64,000 nt of DNA from an uncultured Alsobacter sp. (lineage in GTDB: Bacteria > Pseudomonadota > Alphaproteobacteria > Rhizobiales > Beijerinckiaceae): assembly GCF_945952055.1 (NCBI RefSeq), contig NZ_CAMFHB010000018.1, forward strand, positions 1 through 64,000. The letters are read 5' to 3'. The position numbers and the translations under genes are program-made. Of this stretch, positions 38,778 through 48,165 are shown piece after piece. The notes beneath the pieces were generated by a model that saw only the letters and a list, made by a program, of their open reading frames with translations, was not told the DNA's origin and made no database searches. The first letter of the stretch is position 1. Each line of letters opens with the position of its first letter.

Positions 38778-40370
38778 CTACCGTTCCTTGAGGTCCACGC
38801 CGTCGAAGGGATGGCGGCCGAGCGGGTCGATGACGAAGCCGGTCACTTCGGCCCGCGTGGCCATGAACACCACCGAGTGGGCGATCGGCACCCAGGGCTC
38901 CTGGTCGTGGAAGATCTGCTGGGCCTCGCGGTAGAGCTTCTCCCGCACGGGGACGTCCGGCGTGCGCTTGGCCCGCACCACGCGCTCGTCGTAGTCCTTG
39001 TCGCACCAGCGGGCGACGTTGTTGCCGCCGATACGCGCCGCCGTGCAGCCGAGAAGCACGTAGAGGAAATTGTCCGGGTCACCGTTGTCGCCCGTCCAGC
39101 CGTAGAGCGCCATGCGGTGCTCGCCGGCCTGAAGGGCGTTGCGGTACTCCGCCCATTCGCGGGTGACGAGGGTGAGCCGGATGCCCACCCTGGAGAGGTC
39201 GGCCTGGATCATCTCCGCGATGCGCTTGGCGTTGGGGTTGTAGGGCCGGCTCACGGGCATGTACCAGAGGTCGGTCTCGAACCCCGACGGATAGCCCGCC
39301 TCGACGAGGAGCTTCTGTGCCGCCGCGCGGTCGAAGGGGTAGTCCTTGATGTCGTCGTTGTAGGACCACAGCGTGGGCGGCACCGGATTGCGGGCCGCCG
39401 CGCCGGCGCCCTGGTATACGGCGGCGATGATGGCCTGCTTGTCGATGGCCATCGCCATGGCACGGCGCACCCGGACGTCGTCGAAGGGCTTGCGCGCCGT
39501 GTTCATCGCCATGTAGCCGACGTTGAGGCCCTCCTGCTCGAGCAGCCGCAACGACGGGTCCTGGCGGATGCGCCCGACGTCGCCGGGGCTCGGGAAGGCC
39601 ATGACGTGGCACTCGCCGGCCTTCAGCTTGGTGAGCCGCACCGCCGGGTTCGGGGTGATGGAGAACACCAGCGTGTCGATGGGCTGGCGCCCGCCCCAAT
39701 AGCCGTCGAAGGCGCGGTAGCGCACCGTGACGTCCTTCTGGAAGGACTCGAACACGAAGGGGCCGGTGCCGATCGGCTGCGTGTCGAGAAGTTCCGGCTT
39801 GCCGAGCGCCAGCAGGCGGTCCGCGTACTCGGCCGAGAGGACGACGTTGAAGGGCATGGCCAGGTTGGCCAGGAATGGCGCCTCGGGCTGCGTGAGCGTG
39901 ATCCGCACCGTCCGGTCGTCGACCTTCTCGATCGACTTCAGGAGTTCGGGCATGCCGAGGTCGCGGAAGAAATCGAAGGTGGCGCCGGAGGTCTTGTGGA
40001 AGGGATGATCCTCCTTCCACTGCCGCATCAGCGAGAATACGACGTCGTCGGCATTCATGTCGCGGGTCGGCGTGAACAGCGCGTTGCCGTGGAAGCGGAC
40101 ACCGGTGCGCAGCGTGAACACGTATTCCGTGCCGTCGGGCGAGACCTTCCAGCTCTCGGCGAGGCCCGGCTCGATTCGCGTCGATCCCTTGGCGAACTCG
40201 ACGAGGTTGTTGAACATCGGCCGGCCGGCGTTCATCCCCGTGGTCGTCGTCACGATCTGCGGGTTGAGCGCCTCGGGATTGCCTTCCGAGCAGAAGACGA
40301 GGGTCTTCGCCGAGACCGGGGCGATGGCCGGGACGATCGTCAGGGCGAGGGCGACGGCGAGGTGGCGCAT
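38778..40370 (-). CDS. Periplasmic peptide-binding protein of an ABC transporter (DppA-like)
   Basis: 530 residues with signal peptide (MRHLAVALALTIVPAIAPVSA). SBP_bac_5 family: LVFCSEGNPEALNPQIVTTT, LAESWKVSPDGTEYVFTLRT, and ALYGWTGDNGDPDNFLYVLL near the C terminus. It binds di- or oligopeptides (possibly haem) in the periplasm. No dpp permease or ATPase genes are adjacent. Instead it follows a sensor kinase gene after 22 bases, so it may be an orphan binding protein serving a distant transporter or feeding the kinase. Confidence 0.92.
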   Translation of the reverse strand: MRHLAVALALTIVPAIAPVSAKTLVFCSEGNPEALNPQIVTTTTGMNAGRPMFNNLVEFAKGSTRIEPGLAESWKVSPDGTEYVFTLRTGVRFHGNALFTPTRDMNADDVVFSLMRQWKEDHPFHKTSGATFDFFRDLGMPELLKSIEKVDDRTVRITLTQPEAPFLANLAMPFNVVLSAEYADRLLALGKPELLDTQPIGTGPFVFESFQKDVTVRYRAFDGYWGGRQPIDTLVFSITPNPAVRLTKLKAGECHVMAFPSPGDVGRIRQDPSLRLLEQEGLNVGYMAMNTARKPFDDVRVRRAMAMAIDKQAIIAAVYQGAGAAARNPVPPTLWSYNDDIKDYPFDRAAAQKLLVEAGYPSGFETDLWYMPVSRPYNPNAKRIAEMIQADLSRVGIRLTLVTREWAEYRNALQAGEHRMALYGWTGDNGDPDNFLYVLLGCTAARIGGNNVARWCDKDYDERVVRAKRTPDVPVREKLYREAQQIFHDQEPWVPIAHSVVFMATRAEVTGFVIDPLGRHPFDGVDLKER

Positions 40371-40392
40371 CGGGCGTCTCCGGGTTCGTCGG

Positions 40393-42678
40393 TCAGGCGC
40401 CGGATGGGGCCTCGGAGGCCGGTACCGACACGGGCAGCGTCACTGTGAAGCGGGTCCCACGGCCCGGCCCGCTGTCGACGGCGATCCGGCCTTTGAGGGT
40501 CTGCACCACCAAGTTGTAGACTATGTGCAGACCCAATCCAGTGCTGCCGTGCTGCCGGGCGGTGGTGAAGAACGGGTCGAAGATCCGCGCCTGGACGTCG
40601 GGGGTCATGCCCTTGCCGTCGTCGGCGACCACCAGCGCGATGCGGCCCGGCCCGGCCTGGTGCACCGAGACGTCCAGCCTGCCGGCGGCGCCCTGGTCGT
40701 AGCCGTGCACGGCGGCGTTGACGACGAGGTTGGTGACCACCTGGCCCAGCGCGCCCGGGAACGTGGCGAGCGCCAGGCCGTCAGGGCACTCGATGCGCAC
40801 GGACAGCCCGCGCTTGCGCAGCACGGGCCCGAGGCTGGTGACGAGTTCTGTGAGCCAGTGCTTCAGCTCGAAGGTGCGATGCTCGCCACTGACCTGGTCG
40901 GCCGCCACCTGCTTGAAGCTCTGCACGAGGTCGGCGGCGCGCGTGAGATTGCTGGACAGCAGGCGCGATCCCTCGCTCATGCGCCCGACAAAGGCGATCA
41001 GCCGCGAGCGCCGCAGCTGGTTGCCCTCCGCCTCCCGCACGAACTCCCGCGCCTCCTCGCCCATCTGGGTGGCCGTGGTGAGGGCTACGCCGACGGGCGT
41101 GTTGATCTCGTGGGCGACGCCGGCGACCAGCTGGCCGAGCGAAGCCATCTTCTCGGACTGGATCAGGTCGGCCTGGGTGCGGCTGAGGTCCGCCATGGCC
41201 TCCCGCAGGGCGGCCTCCCGCACGCCGATCTCCGTGACGAAGGTGTTGGCGGCACGGGCCATGTCACCCAGCTCGTCGGTGCGGTTGCCGACATCCAGGG
41301 CGCCGGCGCCCGGCTCCGCGGCGAGGTGCAGCATGCCGCGCTGCAGCCTGCGCAGGGGGCCGGTGATGGACTGGGCCACCAGCAGGGCGGCCAGGGCGCC
41401 CAGCAACAGGCCGGTCGTGGCGCCGAGCAGCAGCGTCGTGCGGATCCGGCTGCCCAGGCGCTCGGCGTCGCCGATGAAGGTGTCGTTGAGCGACCGGGCG
41501 CCCTCGGTCGCGGCGATCACGGCCTTGTCCATGGCCTCGAGCAGCGTGTTCTGCTGGCGCAGGCCGGCCGTGGTGGTGAGCAGCCGGTCGTTCCAGGCAC
41601 GGATGGCGTCGATCATCTCGGTCTGGATGAGGGGCGAGATCGGCAGTCCGCCGACGGTGCCCGCCAGGCTCTCGCCCTCCCGGGCCAGGACGGTGGCGGC
41701 CGCGATGTCCCGCACGGCCAGCGCCTCGGCCGTGCGCTGACCGAGCTTGAGCGCGGCGATGGCGATGTTCTGCGTCGCCTGCTCGGTCTCGTTGGCCTGG
41801 ACGGAGTAGGTGAGCAACTGGGCCACCTCTTCGTGCAGGGCCCGCCGGTCGGTCTCGTCGACCTTCAGGAGGCGCTCGATCCAGGACAGGAGCTGCGCGT
41901 CGCCCTCCTCGCCGCCGGTGTCCGAGCCCGCGGGGGCCCGCGCCACCAGGTCCATCAGGGCGTCGGCATCAGCGGCGCGGTCGGCCTGGCGCAGCGCGCC
42001 GGCGAGGTCTAGGGCGGCATTGCGGACCTGGGCCCGGGCAAGGGCATCGGTGCTGCCCGCCGCGCTGCCCGTGACGAGCGCGCGGAGGTCCTGGGCGCGG
42101 TCCACGATCTCGCCGACGAGGCGCAGGCGCCGGTCCTTCTCGGTGAGCGTGGCCACGATGTCGGCGTTGGAGGCGTGCTGGCGGGTCCTGGCCTGATCGG
42201 TCAGCGCGATCAGGGAGGCCGCCCGTTCGGCCATCTCGCGAACGCGGCGCTCGTTCTGGTCCGCGGCATCGACCAGCCGGCCCATCTGGTCCGTCAGGTT
42301 GCGGAGGTCGACCGTGGCCCGCTCGATCCCCTCGGACTGCAGGGGCGTGCGCGCCTGCTCGGACAGCGCCGCCATCTGGCTGCGGGCGCGCGCCGCCAGC
42401 GCGAAGAAGCGCGACGCGGCGGGCGTACGCTCCACGGGAGGCGCGATGACGAAGCGATCCCGCTCGGCCGTCGCCAGCAGCAGGTCGCGATAGATGCTTC
42501 CGGCCAGCAGCGCGCCGGAGCGCGCCTGCTCGGCCTCCCGCAGGAGAATCCAGGCCGTCGCGGCGATGAAGGCACCGATGGCGATGGGGATCGCGCCGAC
42601 GAGGACGATCTTCGATGCAATTCTCAGGAGCGCGATCTCCGGCGAGCTTCGCCGCAGTGTATCAGCCTGAGACTTCAA
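40393..42678 (-). CDS. Sensor histidine kinase with large helical periplasmic domain
   Basis: 761 residues. TM1 about 25-47; a long, Ala/Gln/Arg-rich helical sensor (about 48-405); TM2 about 410-437; HAMP (QSITGPLRRLQRGMLHLAAE); a coiled segment; and a kinase core starting LVAGVAHEINTPVGVALTTA. The ATPase blocks are VVTNLVVNAAVHG, DDGKGMTPDVQARIFDPFFT and GSTGLGLHIVYNLV. The HEINTP-type core resembles kinases lacking a fixed adjacent regulator, and none is encoded nearby. It is probably co-transcribed with the peptide-binding protein gene downstream. Confidence 0.9.
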   Translation of the reverse strand: MKSQADTLRRSSPEIALLRIASKIVLVGAIPIAIGAFIAATAWILLREAEQARSGALLAGSIYRDLLLATAERDRFVIAPPVERTPAASRFFALAARARSQMAALSEQARTPLQSEGIERATVDLRNLTDQMGRLVDAADQNERRVREMAERAASLIALTDQARTRQHASNADIVATLTEKDRRLRLVGEIVDRAQDLRALVTGSAAGSTDALARAQVRNAALDLAGALRQADRAADADALMDLVARAPAGSDTGGEEGDAQLLSWIERLLKVDETDRRALHEEVAQLLTYSVQANETEQATQNIAIAALKLGQRTAEALAVRDIAAATVLAREGESLAGTVGGLPISPLIQTEMIDAIRAWNDRLLTTTAGLRQQNTLLEAMDKAVIAATEGARSLNDTFIGDAERLGSRIRTTLLLGATTGLLLGALAALLVAQSITGPLRRLQRGMLHLAAEPGAGALDVGNRTDELGDMARAANTFVTEIGVREAALREAMADLSRTQADLIQSEKMASLGQLVAGVAHEINTPVGVALTTATQMGEEAREFVREAEGNQLRRSRLIAFVGRMSEGSRLLSSNLTRAADLVQSFKQVAADQVSGEHRTFELKHWLTELVTSLGPVLRKRGLSVRIECPDGLALATFPGALGQVVTNLVVNAAVHGYDQGAAGRLDVSVHQAGPGRIALVVADDGKGMTPDVQARIFDPFFTTARQHGSTGLGLHIVYNLVVQTLKGRIAVDSGPGRGTRFTVTLPVSVPASEAPSGA

Positions 42679-42682
42679 TCAG

Positions 42683-42747
42683 GAAGGGTGGACCACCCGT
42701 CGCGACCCGCTCCTTGTGGGGAGCGGCTGCGACGGGTCCCACCCTTC
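42683..42747. other. Long GC hairpin between the DUF2332 gene and the sensor kinase gene
   Basis: GAAGGGTGG (42683) pairs with CCACCCTTC (42739), and inside it ACCCGTCGC with GCGACGGGT, and CCGCTCC with GGAGCGG. The right arm overlaps the DUF2332 stop codon. There is no T-run on either strand, so it may be an attenuator or mRNA 3' stabiliser and not a classical terminator. Confidence 0.55.
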
Positions 42748-43786
42748 AGTCCCAGCTCATCCGGGAGACGTGCGGGTCGGCGCGCGCGAGGCGCACCGTC
42801 TTGCCACCGGGCCAGACCTGCAGCGACAGGGCGGGTCCCTCGTCTGCCTGCTCGAAGGAGAGCCAGGCCAGCGGGGCCGCACGCGTTGCCCGTTCGCCGG
42901 CCCGCCGCATGGCCGCCCGCACCCGTGCCCTGCCGTTCTCCGGCAGGTACTGGAAGGCAATAGAGTGCATGAGGACGCGGGTCACGCCGGGCGTGGGCTC
43001 CGTCTCGACCTGCCGCTCCACCCATTCGGCGGCATCCATCCGGTCCAGCACCGGCGGGTCCGCCAACGCGATGGCCACCGCGGCATCCTGCCGGGCGAGG
43101 CGCTCGGCCTGGTCGGCCCAGATATAGGAGCGCAGGCGAAGCCGTTCGGCGGGATCGCGGACGTCGATGGGTGCAAGGTCGCAGCCCCGCCGCCCCACGA
43201 TGCGCGGCTCGGGCCCCTGCGGGGGCGAACCGGTCCAGCGCGGCCTCAGGCGGACGGCGGAGGCCGCCGCGCCCGCCTGGCGGCCCCCGAGGTCGTAGGA
43301 GAACCGGTCGAGCATCAGGTTGAGGCCCGCGCTGCTGCCGATCTCCAGCAGCTCGACAGCGGGCGTGGCGCGGTCCGCCACGACCAGCAGGCCGGCGTAG
43401 AGCGCCGCCGAGCGGCCGACCTCGTTCGTCTGCGGCGCGCGCTCCAGGATGCCGGCGATGAAGCCGGCGTGGTCCACGAGCGCCGCCGCCACGGCGGCCT
43501 CCAGCGCATCCGGGTCCGCCCCTGCTTCGGGCGGGTAGCAGGCGGCGAGGGCGGGGGCCCGCCCGCTCATCACCAAGGCATGCAGGGCGCCCGCCAGCCG
43601 CAGCGCCACCGCGTCCCCGCGGGGCGTCGGATCGCCCGGCCAGTCGAGGATCTTGCGCCCCACGTCGGTCGTGCGGTTGAGGTTGGCCTGGCAGGCGGCC
43701 ACGACCCGGGCCGTGAAGGGCGAGCCCAGGCTTTCGCAGGCGGTGACCTGGGTGGCGAAGGAGGCGAGGACTTGCGCGTCGGACAC
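42746..43786 (-). CDS. DUF2332 family protein
   Basis: 346 residues, cytosolic. It opens MSDAQVLASFATQVTACESL and contains LLEIGSSAGLNLMLDRFSYD, RRGCDLAPIDVRDPAERLRL and AFQYLPENGRARVRAAMRRA, which are DUF2332 blocks. The GSSAGLNL stretch recalls a SAM-methyltransferase motif I, but activity is not established. It is divergent from the HTH-citrate synthase gene (97 bases), with a palindrome between. Confidence 0.88.
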   Translation of the reverse strand: MSDAQVLASFATQVTACESLGSPFTARVVAACQANLNRTTDVGRKILDWPGDPTPRGDAVALRLAGALHALVMSGRAPALAACYPPEAGADPDALEAAVAAALVDHAGFIAGILERAPQTNEVGRSAALYAGLLVVADRATPAVELLEIGSSAGLNLMLDRFSYDLGGRQAGAAASAVRLRPRWTGSPPQGPEPRIVGRRGCDLAPIDVRDPAERLRLRSYIWADQAERLARQDAAVAIALADPPVLDRMDAAEWVERQVETEPTPGVTRVLMHSIAFQYLPENGRARVRAAMRRAGERATRAAPLAWLSFEQADEGPALSLQVWPGGKTVRLARADPHVSRMSWD

Positions 43787-43855
43787 GGCGCGGCTCCCTG
43801 GAACGTTGGCGCGACGCCCTCAGTTCGCGTCCCCTTGCATTGGCGGTCAATGTTG

Positions 43856-43870
43856 ATTGATATCGTCAAT
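43856..43870. promoter_or_regulatory. Inverted repeat ATTGA-N5-TCAAT before the HTH-citrate synthase gene
   Basis: A perfect 5-bp inverted repeat, AT-rich in a GC-rich context, 13 bases before the chosen ATG and inside the DUF2332/citrate synthase divergent region. It could be bound by the protein's own helix-turn-helix (autoregulation), which is inference. Confidence 0.4.
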
Positions 43871-43882
43871 ATGGAAACGCTG

Positions 43883-45028
43883 ATGACCGCCCGCGAGGCC
43901 GCCGCCGAGCTCGGCGTGAGCCCCGCGACCCTCTACGCCTATGTGAGCCGCGGAATGATCCGGTCCGTTCCCCAGGTCGGGTCGCGGCAGAAGCTGTATG
44001 CGGCGGACGACGTCCGGGCGCTCAGGGGGCGGGCGGGTGCCCACGCTCCGGCCTTCGGCGAAACGGCGCAGGTGATCGAGACGGCGATGACCGCCATCCA
44101 GGGCGGGCGTCTGTTCTATCGCGGAATCGACGTCGAGACGCTGGCCGGGGGCAGCCGGCTCGAGACCATCGCAAGCCTCCTGTGGCAGACCGACGAGGAC
44201 GTGTTCGCGCAGGCGCGGGACTTCCCGACGGTCCAGGCCGCGCCCGTGCAGGCCGGCGTCGTGTCGCGGCTGCTGGTCGACCTCGCCGTCGCCGCCGAGG
44301 CCGATCCGGCCGCCTATGTGCGCACGCCGGACGGTGTCGCCCGGACCGGCGCGCGCATCCTCTCGCAGATGACGGTCACGCTCGCGGGGCCTCGACCGCG
44401 CGCCGAGCCCATCCATGCCGCGCTGGCGCGGGGCTGGGACCGTCCGGCCGCCGAGAACCTCATCCGCACGGCCCTCGTGGTCCTGGCCGACCACGAGCTG
44501 GCGGCCTCCACCTATGCGGTGCGGGTCGCCACGTCGACGGGCGCGACGGCGTGGCGCGCCGTCTCGGCTGGACTGGCCTGCCTGGACGGGCCCCGCCACG
44601 GCGGCATGGGCGAGCAGGTTTCGGCTTTCCTGGAGGAGATCGGCGACCCCGGCCGCACCGAGGCGGCCTTCGTCCGGCGCCTCAGGGCAGGGCAGTCGGT
44701 GCCGGGCTTCGGCCATCCGCTCTATCCGGATGGGGACCCGCGCTGCCGGCTGCTGCTGGAGGCGGTGCGCCGGGACATGCCCTCGGCCGAAGGCGCCGCG
44801 CTCGCCGCGGCGGTCGCACGCACCGGCGTGACGCTGCTGGGCCGGTCACCGAACGTGGATTTCGGCCTCGCCGTCGCCTGCCGGGCGGCGGACCTCCCCC
44901 ACGAGGCGCCGATGGCGCTGTTCGCGGTGGCCAGGACCGTGGGCTGGGTCGGTCACGTGATCGAGCAGGGGGCCAGCAGCGCCCTGATCCGGCCGCGGGC
45001 GCGCTATGTGGGGCGCCCGCCGGCCTGA
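43883..45028 (+). CDS. Citrate synthase family protein with N-terminal helix-turn-helix
   Basis: 381 residues. A MerR/excisionase-type HTH (about 1-50: TAREAAAELGVSPATLYAYV, then SRQKLYAADDVRALRG) is fused to a short citrate synthase domain. The catalytic triad appears intact: His in GPRHGGMGEQ, His in PGFGHPLYPDGDPR, Asp in SPNVDFGLAV. It could condense an acyl-CoA with oxaloacetate or a related oxoacid, or be a metabolite-sensing regulator. The ATG at 43883 was chosen for GGAAA 7-11 bases upstream; in-frame ATGs at 43850 and 43871 are alternatives, but they place the start on or before a palindrome. Confidence 0.83.
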   Translation: MTAREAAAELGVSPATLYAYVSRGMIRSVPQVGSRQKLYAADDVRALRGRAGAHAPAFGETAQVIETAMTAIQGGRLFYRGIDVETLAGGSRLETIASLLWQTDEDVFAQARDFPTVQAAPVQAGVVSRLLVDLAVAAEADPAAYVRTPDGVARTGARILSQMTVTLAGPRPRAEPIHAALARGWDRPAAENLIRTALVVLADHELAASTYAVRVATSTGATAWRAVSAGLACLDGPRHGGMGEQVSAFLEEIGDPGRTEAAFVRRLRAGQSVPGFGHPLYPDGDPRCRLLLEAVRRDMPSAEGAALAAAVARTGVTLLGRSPNVDFGLAVACRAADLPHEAPMALFAVARTVGWVGHVIEQGASSALIRPRARYVGRPPA

Positions 45029-45038
45029 GCGGTCCCGA

Positions 45039-47012
45039 TCAGGCCGCCGACTTGTTGCGCGACTTCTTCGGCTGGTCGGTCGGAGCGAAGATCGGGCTGC
45101 GGATCACCGTGCGCAGCTGGGCCACCGGCAGCGGCCGGCAGAACAGGAAGCCCTGGATGGCATTGATGCCCAGGGTGCGCATGGCGGCGAGCTGGTCGCG
45201 ATCCTCGATGCCCTCGGCCACGAGTTCGATGCCCAGGTCGCGCGTCAGCTGCGAGATGCCGCGGATGATGCTCTGGGTGCGCGGCGATCCCACGACGCGC
45301 TGGCAGAACTTGCGGTCGATCTTGAGCTTCGAGAACGGGAAGTCGTTGAGATAGCCCAGCGACGAGAAGCCCGTGCCGAAGTCGTCGAGCGAGACGCCGA
45401 TGCCGGCCGCGCGAAACTCCTCGATGATGCCGAGCGTCTGCTCGGTGTCCTCGATGAGCACCGACTCGGTGACCTCGAGGTCGAGCCGGTGCGGCGCGAG
45501 GCCCGTGCTGGCGAGGGCGTCGCGCACCGTCTCGACGATCTCGCGGCCCTTGCGGAACTGCAGCGGCGAAAGGTTGACGGCAACGCGGATGTCGCTCGGC
45601 CAGGTGGCGGCCTCGGCGCAGGCGGACTTGAGGGCCCAGGCACCGATGTTCACGATCAGGCCGGTCGCCTCCGCGATCGGGATGAATTCGCCCGGCGGGA
45701 TGCGTCCACGGCTGGGGTGGTTCCAGCGCAGCAGCGCCTCGCAGCAGATCGTGCGGCCGGTGCGCTGGTCGACAATCGGCTGGTAGACGAGCTCGAACTC
45801 GTCGTTCTGGATGGCCGAGCGCATGTCGTACTCGAGCTCCATCCGGTCGTGATAGAGCTCGGACAGCACGAGATTGTAGGCCACGGCCTGCCCGCGGCCG
45901 CTGCTCTTGGCCGAGTAGAGGGCGAGGTCGGCGTTGCGCATCAGCTCGTCGAAGTTGCGGCCCTGGTCGGGCCCGATGGCGTAGCCGATGCTGCCGCCGC
46001 AGAAGATCTCGGTCGGGCCGATCATGAAGCACTCGTCCAGCGCGTCGATGATGCGCTGCGCGGTGGCTTCCGCCGTCTCGGGCGTGGCGTTGTAGAGGGC
46101 CACCAGGAACTCGTCGCCGCCGATGCGGGCGAGTTCGTGCGGACCCTGCAGGAGCGCCGCCAGCCGGCGGGCCGTCTCCTTCAGCACCGCGTCGCCGGCC
46201 GGGTGACCGAGGCGGTCGTTGACGTCCTTGAACCGGTCCAGGTCGACCGCCATGAGCGCCACCATGGCGCCGCTGTCGGCCTCGCGCATCAGCCACTGGT
46301 TGACCAGCTTGATGAAGGCCGAGCGGTTCTTCAGCCCGGTCAGGGCGTCGTAGTGCGCGGCGCGCTCCAGCTCGGCATGGGCGCGGTGACGAAGCACGAT
46401 GTTCTCGTGGATCGAGCGCGACATGTAGATGGTGCTGGCATAGAGCGACAGGATGAACACGGCCAGCGTGCCGTGCAGGACGTCCGCCCGCCAGATCAGG
46501 CCGAACAGGAACGGCAGGCAGATCGCGCTGATTTGGCCGATCGTGATGGTGGGACGGCTGGCGTTGCGCGACGAGATGCCGGCGATGTAGCCGATGGCGC
46601 AGCAGCTGGTGAGGATTTCGACTTCGTCGCCCGGATGCGCCAGCATCGAGTAGGCGCCGATGGTGCCGGTGAGCGCGGCGAACGACCAGGCGCCGGCGAG
46701 CGCGGTCTTTTCCCACGCCTGGAGCGTGCGCAGGTCCATCGCGTCGGCGTCGGCGCGCCGGAACAGGATGGACGCGATGGTGCGCATCAGCCCGATGACG
46801 ATGAAGGCGGCCGCATAGCTGTAGTAATTGCGGTCGCCGCTCAGCGCGGCCGCGACGAGCGTGATGCTGACCGCGACGACGGACGCCGTCTGGATCGACT
46901 TCGGAGTCGAATACAGTTGCCGGACGAGTTCGACGTACAACTTCCCGTCGACGGTTGCGCTAGGGCGCAGCGCGTTCATTCCGGAAATGCTCGTAGAAGT
47001 TGTGTCAGCCAT
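45039..47012 (-). CDS. Membrane GGDEF-EAL cyclic-di-GMP protein
   Basis: 657 residues. The N-terminal about 200 residues hold five or six hydrophobic helices (a MASE-like sensor; no known family recognised), then GGDEF (LARIGGDEFLVAL, intact) and EAL (CCEALLRWNHP, VNLSPLQFR, LDDFGTGFSSLGYL, LKIDRKF, AEGIED), all apparently competent. It may both make and break cyclic-di-GMP. The I-site RxxD is not obvious: the residues before GGDEF read PHELAR. It converges on the HTH-citrate synthase gene with a 10-base gap. Confidence 0.94.
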   Translation of the reverse strand: MADTTSTSISGMNALRPSATVDGKLYVELVRQLYSTPKSIQTASVVAVSITLVAAALSGDRNYYSYAAAFIVIGLMRTIASILFRRADADAMDLRTLQAWEKTALAGAWSFAALTGTIGAYSMLAHPGDEVEILTSCCAIGYIAGISSRNASRPTITIGQISAICLPFLFGLIWRADVLHGTLAVFILSLYASTIYMSRSIHENIVLRHRAHAELERAAHYDALTGLKNRSAFIKLVNQWLMREADSGAMVALMAVDLDRFKDVNDRLGHPAGDAVLKETARRLAALLQGPHELARIGGDEFLVALYNATPETAEATAQRIIDALDECFMIGPTEIFCGGSIGYAIGPDQGRNFDELMRNADLALYSAKSSGRGQAVAYNLVLSELYHDRMELEYDMRSAIQNDEFELVYQPIVDQRTGRTICCEALLRWNHPSRGRIPPGEFIPIAEATGLIVNIGAWALKSACAEAATWPSDIRVAVNLSPLQFRKGREIVETVRDALASTGLAPHRLDLEVTESVLIEDTEQTLGIIEEFRAAGIGVSLDDFGTGFSSLGYLNDFPFSKLKIDRKFCQRVVGSPRTQSIIRGISQLTRDLGIELVAEGIEDRDQLAAMRTLGINAIQGFLFCRPLPVAQLRTVIRSPIFAPTDQPKKSRNKSAA

Positions 47013-47223
47013 GACGACCCGACGTTTCTGCCATTCCGCTCCGATCTTCGCGTGCGGTTCCTAAGGAACACGTGTTTTCGGGAGATTTGTCAGGCCGCAG
47101 GGACGAATTCTTCGGGCCAAGGTGAACGGTCGGTTGCACTGATTTCAGAATGTCGGGGGTGCTCCCCGGGAAGCGCCGCGCGCCGCCCCGATCTGATACA
47201 CGCAAGCGTTGTATTTGCGGGGT

Positions 47224-48153
47224 TTATTCGGCCGGGGCCGACTGGTGCCGGCGGACGACTGCGACCGGCCGTGACGGGATCAAACCGTATGCGATGCCGC
47301 TGAGGATCATGGCCGCGCCGAGGAACAGCCAGACGTTCAGCTGCTCGTCGTACAAAAGCCAGCCCACGATCGCAATGAGCGGGACGCGCAGGAAATCGAG
47401 GGGCACCACCATGCCGGCCTCGCCGATCTGGAGCGCCCGCGACAGACAGAGCTGCGAGCACATGCCGGCCACCGCGAGGCCAATCATGGCCGCCGTGGTC
47501 GTCCAGCTGAAGGGCAGGGCGAAGACCCTCAGGCCGCCATAGGCGAGCGCGCCGGCGGCGAAGAAGGCGAGCTGCAGGGTCATCATCCAGAACAGGATGG
47601 CCAGCAGCGGCTCGCTCAAGGCGAGGCGCCGGGTCAGGAGCACGTTGAGCCCGAAGCAGAACGCGGCCGCCAGCGGAAACAGGGCGGCCGTGTTGAAGGA
47701 GCCGGGCGACGGCCGGAGAATGATGAGGACGCCGAGCAGGCCGGCCAGGATGCCGATGGCGGCGCGCTTGTTGATCCGCTCGCCGAGCAGCGGAAAGGAC
47801 AGCAGCGCGACCCAGGCCGGCGAAGTGAACTCGAGCGAGAAAACCGTGGCCAACGGTAAATAGGCGATGGCCAGGGTCCAGAGAATGCCGCCGATGGCGT
47901 GGATGATGTTGCGCGGCGCATGCATCGCCGCGCTGGAGCCCAGCAGTCGGGGCCGGGCCGAGGGCCGCAAGGCCGCGTAGCCCAGGATGAGCAGAAGGCC
48001 GCCAGCCGTCCTGACGATGCCGATCTCGAAGACGTTGAGGCTGCTCGTCAGGGTCCGGATGGAGATGGCCGCGAACACGAAGGCGACCAGTGCACCCGTC
48101 ATCCACATGAAAACGGGCACCGCAGTGCTCGATTTCATGGGATCACGCGACAT
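47224..48153 (-). CDS. DMT family transporter (EamA, two repeats)
   Basis: 309 residues, ten hydrophobic helices in two EamA repeats (for example LLLILGYAALRPSARPRLLG in the first and VPLDFLRVPLIAIVGWLLYD in the second). Probably an exporter of a small metabolite; EamA substrates include amino acids and S-adenosylmethionine. It starts 12 bases after the carbamoyltransferase-like gene, so it may move that enzyme's product or substrate. Confidence 0.88.
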   Translation of the reverse strand: MSRDPMKSSTAVPVFMWMTGALVAFVFAAISIRTLTSSLNVFEIGIVRTAGGLLLILGYAALRPSARPRLLGSSAAMHAPRNIIHAIGGILWTLAIAYLPLATVFSLEFTSPAWVALLSFPLLGERINKRAAIGILAGLLGVLIILRPSPGSFNTAALFPLAAAFCFGLNVLLTRRLALSEPLLAILFWMMTLQLAFFAAGALAYGGLRVFALPFSWTTTAAMIGLAVAGMCSQLCLSRALQIGEAGMVVPLDFLRVPLIAIVGWLLYDEQLNVWLFLGAAMILSGIAYGLIPSRPVAVVRRHQSAPAE

Positions 48154-48165
48154 GCTGCCGTTCCG

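Noticed and set aside
42683-42747. Hairpin after the DUF2332 gene as a rho-independent terminator
   Set aside because: Strong stem but no T-run on either strand; reported only as a hairpin.
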